Shown: one piece after another, positions 46,401 to 47,438 of the stretch
Position numbering within the stretch: the first letter of the stretch is position 1
How the letters are laid out: each line of letters starts with the position of its first letter
Virus record (IMG/VR): IMGVR_UViG_3300037842_001040
Span: 1-47,438 of that record
DNA from: a virus
Direction: 5' to 3' (one strand)
Length of the DNA: 47,438 nucleotides
Position numbers and translations under genes: made by a program
Notes under the pieces: generated by a model
Seen by the model: the letters and a program-made list of their open reading frames with translations, nothing else
Told to the model about the DNA's origin: nothing
Databases searched by the model: none

Positions 46401-47438
46401 ATCCAGCAAAAAATCAGGTTCAAACGGAACTTCAGGAGCAAGTGCCACGTCGGGTACTGCAGGTACTTCGGGTGCTAGTAACTCTTCAGGTACAGCAGGT
46501 ACTTCAGGAGCAAGTGCCACAAATGGAACAGCCGGTACATCAGGTGCAAGTGCTACAAGCGGTACAGCTGGTACTTCAGGACAATCAGGAAAATCAGGTT
46601 CAAATGGTACAGCAGGTACTTCAGGAAGAAGTAACTCATCAGGAACAGCAGGTACTTCAGGTGCAAGTGCTTCTACAGGTACAGCAGGTATATCAGGCGA
46701 AAGTGCCTCATCAGGTACAGCCGGTACATCAGGAGCAAGTGCAACTACAGGTACAGCAGGTACATCAGGTGCAAGTAACTCAACAGGTACTGCAGGAACT
46801 TCAGGAGCAAGTGCCACTTCAGGTACAGCAGGTTCAAGTGGTACTTCAGGATCGTCAGGTATAGATGGTGGAGCTGGAGAAAGTGGAGAAAGTGCAACTT
46901 CAGGAACAGCAGGAACCTCAGGTGCAAGTGCTTCTACAGGTACAGCAGGTACATCAGGTGCAAGTAACTCAACAGGTACTGCAGGAACCTCAGGTCAAAG
47001 TGCAACTTCAGGATCTTCAGGAACAAATGGTTCTTCAGGAAACAATGGTGCTTCAGGTTTAAGCAGAACTTCAGGTTCATCTGGTTCAACAGGGTCAAGT
47101 GGTAACAACGGAGCTTCAGGTTTAAGTAGAACCTCAGGTTCATCTGGTTCAACTGGATCAAGTGGTAACAACGGAGCCTCAGGTTTAAGTAGAACATCAG
47201 GTTCTTCAGGTTCAACAGGCTCATCAGGTAACAACGGAGCCTCAGGTTTAAGTAGAACTTCAGGTTCTTCAGGTTCAACAGGATCAAGTGGTAACAACGG
47301 AGCCTCAGGCATAAGTAGAACATCAGGTTCAAGTGGTTCATCGGGTTCATCAGGAAATAACGGTGTAGCAGGAGCAAGTAAATTAAGCGCAACTTCAGGA
47401 TCTTCAGGAACAAATGGTTCTTCAGGAAACAATGGTGC
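37462..47438 (+). CDS. Giant collagen-like repeat fibre protein (3' partial, more than 3,300 codons)
   Basis: ATG at 37462 opens a frame that stays open to the last base; each codon phase checked along the region agrees and no stop was seen. Residues 1-280 are a non-repetitive beta-rich domain (DINAGDIYIREDYVPSASGS near residue 35; GTVGYNVTVRVNG; FDYKTGVIQFVDSSVSPTTG) ending in a Gly-rich linker (DGSPGGGGGGFPFSG). From about 281 onward nearly everything is G-x-y triplets, chiefly GTA-GTS-GAS-ATS with GES, GTN, GVS, GKS and GQS variants. The register is collagen-like, with Thr, Ser and Ala instead of Pro. It probably forms a very long, Thr/Ser-rich side or tail fibre shaft attached through the N-terminal domain. 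The C-terminal tip is outside the window. Confidence 0.88.
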   Translation, partial: MALDKTKKSNRLLQSKRYTMEQSTDAQEAFTRTLDINAGDIYIREDYVPSASGSIPYSGSAQNQLTLQSASVDIVKYHYQHQLTPSSVVNGSKTEVFFFISKSAHDPTIAVTPQIIQEGQQTSFISPKYSDADLTFKNTEDNVPAGDGTVGYNVTVRVNGTEQDAAYYQFDYKTGVIQFVDSSVSPTTGDTVVMSAYQYVGPTLADGSPGGGGGGFPFSGSAQITGSVGGVPGGFAVTGSSTFDVSGTGDEFKIESAPIQDFPFLLTYATGSGKIGYIEISSGTSGLSGTSGTAGTSGDGGGAGGSGTSGTSGTAGTSGESGTNGTSGASATSGTAGTSGASNSSGTAGTSGASNSSGTAGTSGESGTNGTSGASATSGTAGTSGESATSGTAGTSGASASNGTAGTSGASATNGTAGTSGQSSTTGTSGTSGESGTSGTSGVSATSGTAGTSGESASSGTAGTSGESATSGTSGESATSGTAGTSGVSATSGTAGTSGESGTNGTSGESATSGTAGTSGASNSSGTAGTSGASATNGTAGTSGESSTTGTAGTSGASASSGTAGTSGASSTNGTSGTSGVSATTGTAGTSGESGTKGTSGVSATSGTAGTSGESGTNGTSGESATSGTAGTSGASNSTGTAGTSGASSTSGTAGTSGASASTGTAGTSGESGTNGTSGASASSGTAGTSGESASSGTAGTSGASSSNGTAGTSGVSATSGTAGTSGESASSGTAGTSGASSSNGTAGTSGESATSGTAGTAGTAGTSGASASSGTAGTSGESATNGTAGTSGESASSGTAGTSGESGTNGTSGESATSGTAGTSGESASSGTAGTSGASNSSGTAGTSGASGTTGTAGTSGASGTTGTSGESATSGTAGTSGASASNGTAGTSGQSSTTGTAGTSGESTSTGTAGTSGASNSTGTAGTSGESATSGTAGTSGEAGESGISATSGTAGTSGEDGTSGVSATSGTAGTSGASATNGTAGTSGASNSTGTAGTSGASATNGTAGTSGESATSGTAGTSGESGTNGTSGASATSGTAGTSGASASNGTNGTSGASATSGTAGTSGESGTNGTSGESATSGTAGTSGASASTGTAGTSGASVTSGTAGTSGESATSGTAGTSGESGTAGTSGESATSGTAGTSGASASNGTAGTSGASATTGTAGTSGESATTGTAGTSGASASTGTAGTSGESATSGTAGTSGEAGESGISATSGTAGTSGEDGTSGVSATSGTAGTSGASKSSGTAGTSGASASTGTAGTSGESTTTGTAGTSGASASTGTAGTSGESGTNGTSGVSATSGTAGTSGASNSSGTAGTSGASASNGTSGTSGASASTGTAGTSGESATSGTAGTSGESGTNGTSGVSATSGTAGTSGASKSSGTAGTSGASASTGTAGTSGESATSGTAGTSGEAGESGISATSGTAGTSGEDGTSGVSATSGTAGTSGESATSGTAGTSGASNSNGTAGTSGESATSGTAGTSGASATSGTAGTSGASSTNGTSGESATSGTAGTSGESATSGTAGTSGASASNGTAGTSGESTTSGTAGTSGASNSSGTAGTSGESGTNGTSGASATSGTAGTSGASKSSGTAGTSGASASTGTAGTSGESATSGTAGTSGEAGESGISATSGTAGTSGEDGTSGVSATSGTAGTSGASASNGTAGTSGESATTGTAGTSGASASNGTAGTSGASATSGTAGTSGESATTGTAGTSGKSGKSGSNGTAGTSGESATSGTSGTSGASASTGTAGTSGASSTNGTSGASATSGTAGTSGASKSSGTAGTSGASATNGTAGTSGESATSGTAGTSGASASTGTAGTSGESGTNGTSGASATSGTAGTSGASASTGTAGTSGESASNGTKGTSGQSATSGTAGTSGEAGESGISATSGTAGTSGEDGTSGVSATSGTAGTSGASGTNGTSGASATSGTAGTSGASNSSGTAGTSGESGTNGTAGTSGASKSSGTAGTSGASASNGTAGTSGASATTGTAGTSGQSGKSGSNGTAGTSGVSATSGTAGTSGSSSKSGSNGTSGASATSGTAGTSGQSGSNGTSGSSATSGTAGTSGASASTGTAGTSGASATNGTKGTSGQSATSGTAGTSGSSSKSGSNGTSGASATSGTAGTSGKSGSNGTSGASASSGTAGTSGASASSGTAGTSGASASNGTKGTSGESATTGTSGTSGKSGSNGTSGESATSGTAGTSGASNSSGTAGTSGASKSSGTAGTSGASATNGTAGTSGEAGESGISATSGTAGTSGEDGTSGVSATSGTAGTSGASKSSGTAGTSGASASNGTAGTSGESATSGTAGTSGSSKKSGSNGTSGASATSGTAGTSGASKSSGTAGTSGASATNGTSGTSGKSGSNGTSGASATSGTAGTSGSSKKSGSNGTSGASATSGTAGTSGTSGKSGSNGTAGTSGESATTGTAGTSGESGKSGSNGTSGASATSGTAGTSGASASNGTAGTSGASASNGTAGTSGASATSGTAGTSGEAGESGISATSGTAGTSGEDGTSGVSATSGTAGTSGASASSGTAGTSGASASNGTAGTSGESATTGTAGTSGASASNGTAGTSGASATSGTAGTSGESGKSGSNGTAGTSGASATTGTAGTSGQSGKSGSNGTAGTSGESATSGTAGTSGSSKKSGSNGTSGASATSGTAGTSGASKSSGTAGTSGASASNGTAGTSGASATTGTAGTSGQSGKSGSNGTAGTSGESATSGTAGTSGSSKKSGSNGTSGASATSGTAGTSGQSGSNGTSGASATSGTAGTSGASKSSGTAGTSGASATNGTAGTSGESATTGTSGTSGQSGKSGSNGTAGTSGASATSGTAGTSGVSKSSGTAGTSGASATNGTAGASATSGTAGTSGASASSGTAGTSGASASNGTKGTSGVSATSGTAGTSGESKKSGSNGTSGASATSGTAGTSGASASSGTAGTSGASASNGTKGTSGQSATSGTAGTSGSSKKSGSNGTSGASATSGTAGTSGASNSSGTAGTSGASATNGTAGTSGASATSGTAGTSGQSGKSGSNGTAGTSGRSNSSGTAGTSGASASTGTAGISGESASSGTAGTSGASATTGTAGTSGASNSTGTAGTSGASATSGTAGSSGTSGSSGIDGGAGESGESATSGTAGTSGASASTGTAGTSGASNSTGTAGTSGQSATSGSSGTNGSSGNNGASGLSRTSGSSGSTGSSGNNGASGLSRTSGSSGSTGSSGNNGASGLSRTSGSSGSTGSSGNNGASGLSRTSGSSGSTGSSGNNGASGISRTSGSSGSSGSSGNNGVAGASKLSATSGSSGTNGSSGNNG
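47002..47051 (+). repeat. 50-base direct repeat, copy 1 (copy 2 at 47389-47438)
   Basis: The 50 bases starting GCAACTTCAGGATCTTCAGG are identical to the last 50 bases of the window, 387 bases downstream. The second copy is cut by the window end, so the identity may extend further. Confidence 0.85.
47041..47355 (+). repeat. Five tandem 63-base units (21-residue repeat)
   Basis: Units start at 47041, 47104, 47167, 47230 and 47293. They encode NNGASGLSRTSGSSGSTGSSG with minor changes (SGI in the last). The repeat contains Arg at the place of Gly in one triplet (RTS) and differs from the upstream 12-residue unit, marking a new shaft segment. Confidence 0.88.

Larger units (their letters stand above)
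38305..47438 (+). repeat. Tandem G-x-y repeat tract, about 9.1 kb, 36-base basic unit
   Basis: The commonest unit encodes GTAGTSGASATS (12 residues, 36 bases). Three triplets start with Gly and the fourth with Ala, Asn, Lys or Ser (ATS, ATN, NSS, KSS, AST). Synonymous codons vary freely (GGT/GGA, ACT/ACA/ACC, TCA/TCT/TCG) while residues are kept. A landmark, GEAGESGIS followed by ATSGTAGTSGEDGTSGVS, recurs at 40288, 41089, 41719, 42349, 43132, 44221 and 44977. All spacings (801, 630, 630, 783, 1089, 756) are multiples of 9, so the triplet register is never broken. Confidence 0.9.

Noticed and set aside
38238-46817. Very long - strand frames over the repeat tract encoding VPAVPEVALSPEVPAVP-like protein
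   Set aside because: They are the antisense reading of the GTA-GTS-GAS repeat; codons GGT/GGA, ACT/ACA, TCA and GCA contain no antisense stops in this phase. They lack starts with context, break at several points, and the sense frame is continuous with a normal N-terminal domain.
38294-47062. + strand frames in another phase encoding Gln/Val/Leu-rich repeats (VQQVLQVKVLHQEQ)
   Set aside because: Out-of-phase reading of the same repeat, broken into many pieces by stops, whereas the phase set by ATG 37462 is open throughout.
38305-47438. Tandem repeats considered as a CRISPR array or non-coding satellite
   Set aside because: No unique spacers of constant length. The period is a multiple of three with synonymous changes and an intact reading frame, so it is a coding repeat.

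Overview
The window is one side of a large, AT-rich, tailed-phage genome of the T4-like (myovirus) type. Every supportable gene is on the + strand. The backbone is recognisable in T4 order: terminase large subunit (gp17), portal (gp20), several prohead or virion proteins, prohead protease (gp21), core scaffold (gp22), major capsid protein (gp23), PhoH, neck proteins (gp13- and gp14-like), a gp15-like tail completion protein, then fibre-type genes. Starts are preceded by A-rich stretches rather than Shine-Dalgarno sequences, which suggests a Bacteroidota (probably flavobacterial) host. That is an inference, not a demonstration.

Region 1 (1-14,357) is an accessory virion-protein region. It opens with a 5'-truncated protein carrying HExxH metallopeptidase-like and HAD-like domains. 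Several multi-segment proteins dotted with possible prohead-protease sites follow, then a run of small acidic proteins that start with nearly the same leader (consensus MKNFDLKKYLAE|GKLL) or a second type (MKKSELKxxIK...LxE). The leaders resemble the T4 capsid-targeting sequence (MKTYQEFIAE|), which is cut by gp21 after it has directed internal proteins into the prohead. I think this is the most original system here: a multi-cargo internal-protein locus, with the protease that would process it encoded at 24.7 kb.

Region 2 (14,390-16,952) is a metabolic insert: an FAD-dependent dehydrogenase, a small unknown protein, a cupin and a P-loop kinase-like protein. Region 3 (16,975-28,345) is packaging and head morphogenesis, ending in a strong terminator behind the capsid gene. 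Region 4 (28,411-30,775) holds a guanidino-modifying (DDAH/amidinotransferase-like) enzyme, a phosphatidylserine-decarboxylase-like protein with its catalytic residues, and PhoH. Region 5 (30,843-37,444) holds neck and tail completion genes and a fibre-like protein.

Region 6 (37,462 to the window end) is a single open reading frame of more than 3,300 codons with no stop. An N-terminal domain of about 280 residues is followed by about 3,040 residues of collagen-like G-x-y triplets, mostly GTA-GTS-GAS-ATS. The window ends inside an exact repeat of this gene. Long open frames on both strands over this region are by-products of its codon composition.

Transcription units appear to be marked by a recurrent ATATTTATAA motif just upstream of many genes and by four rho-independent terminators. 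No tRNA, rRNA, CRISPR array or insertion sequence was seen. Tail sheath, tail tube, baseplate and replication genes are not in the window.
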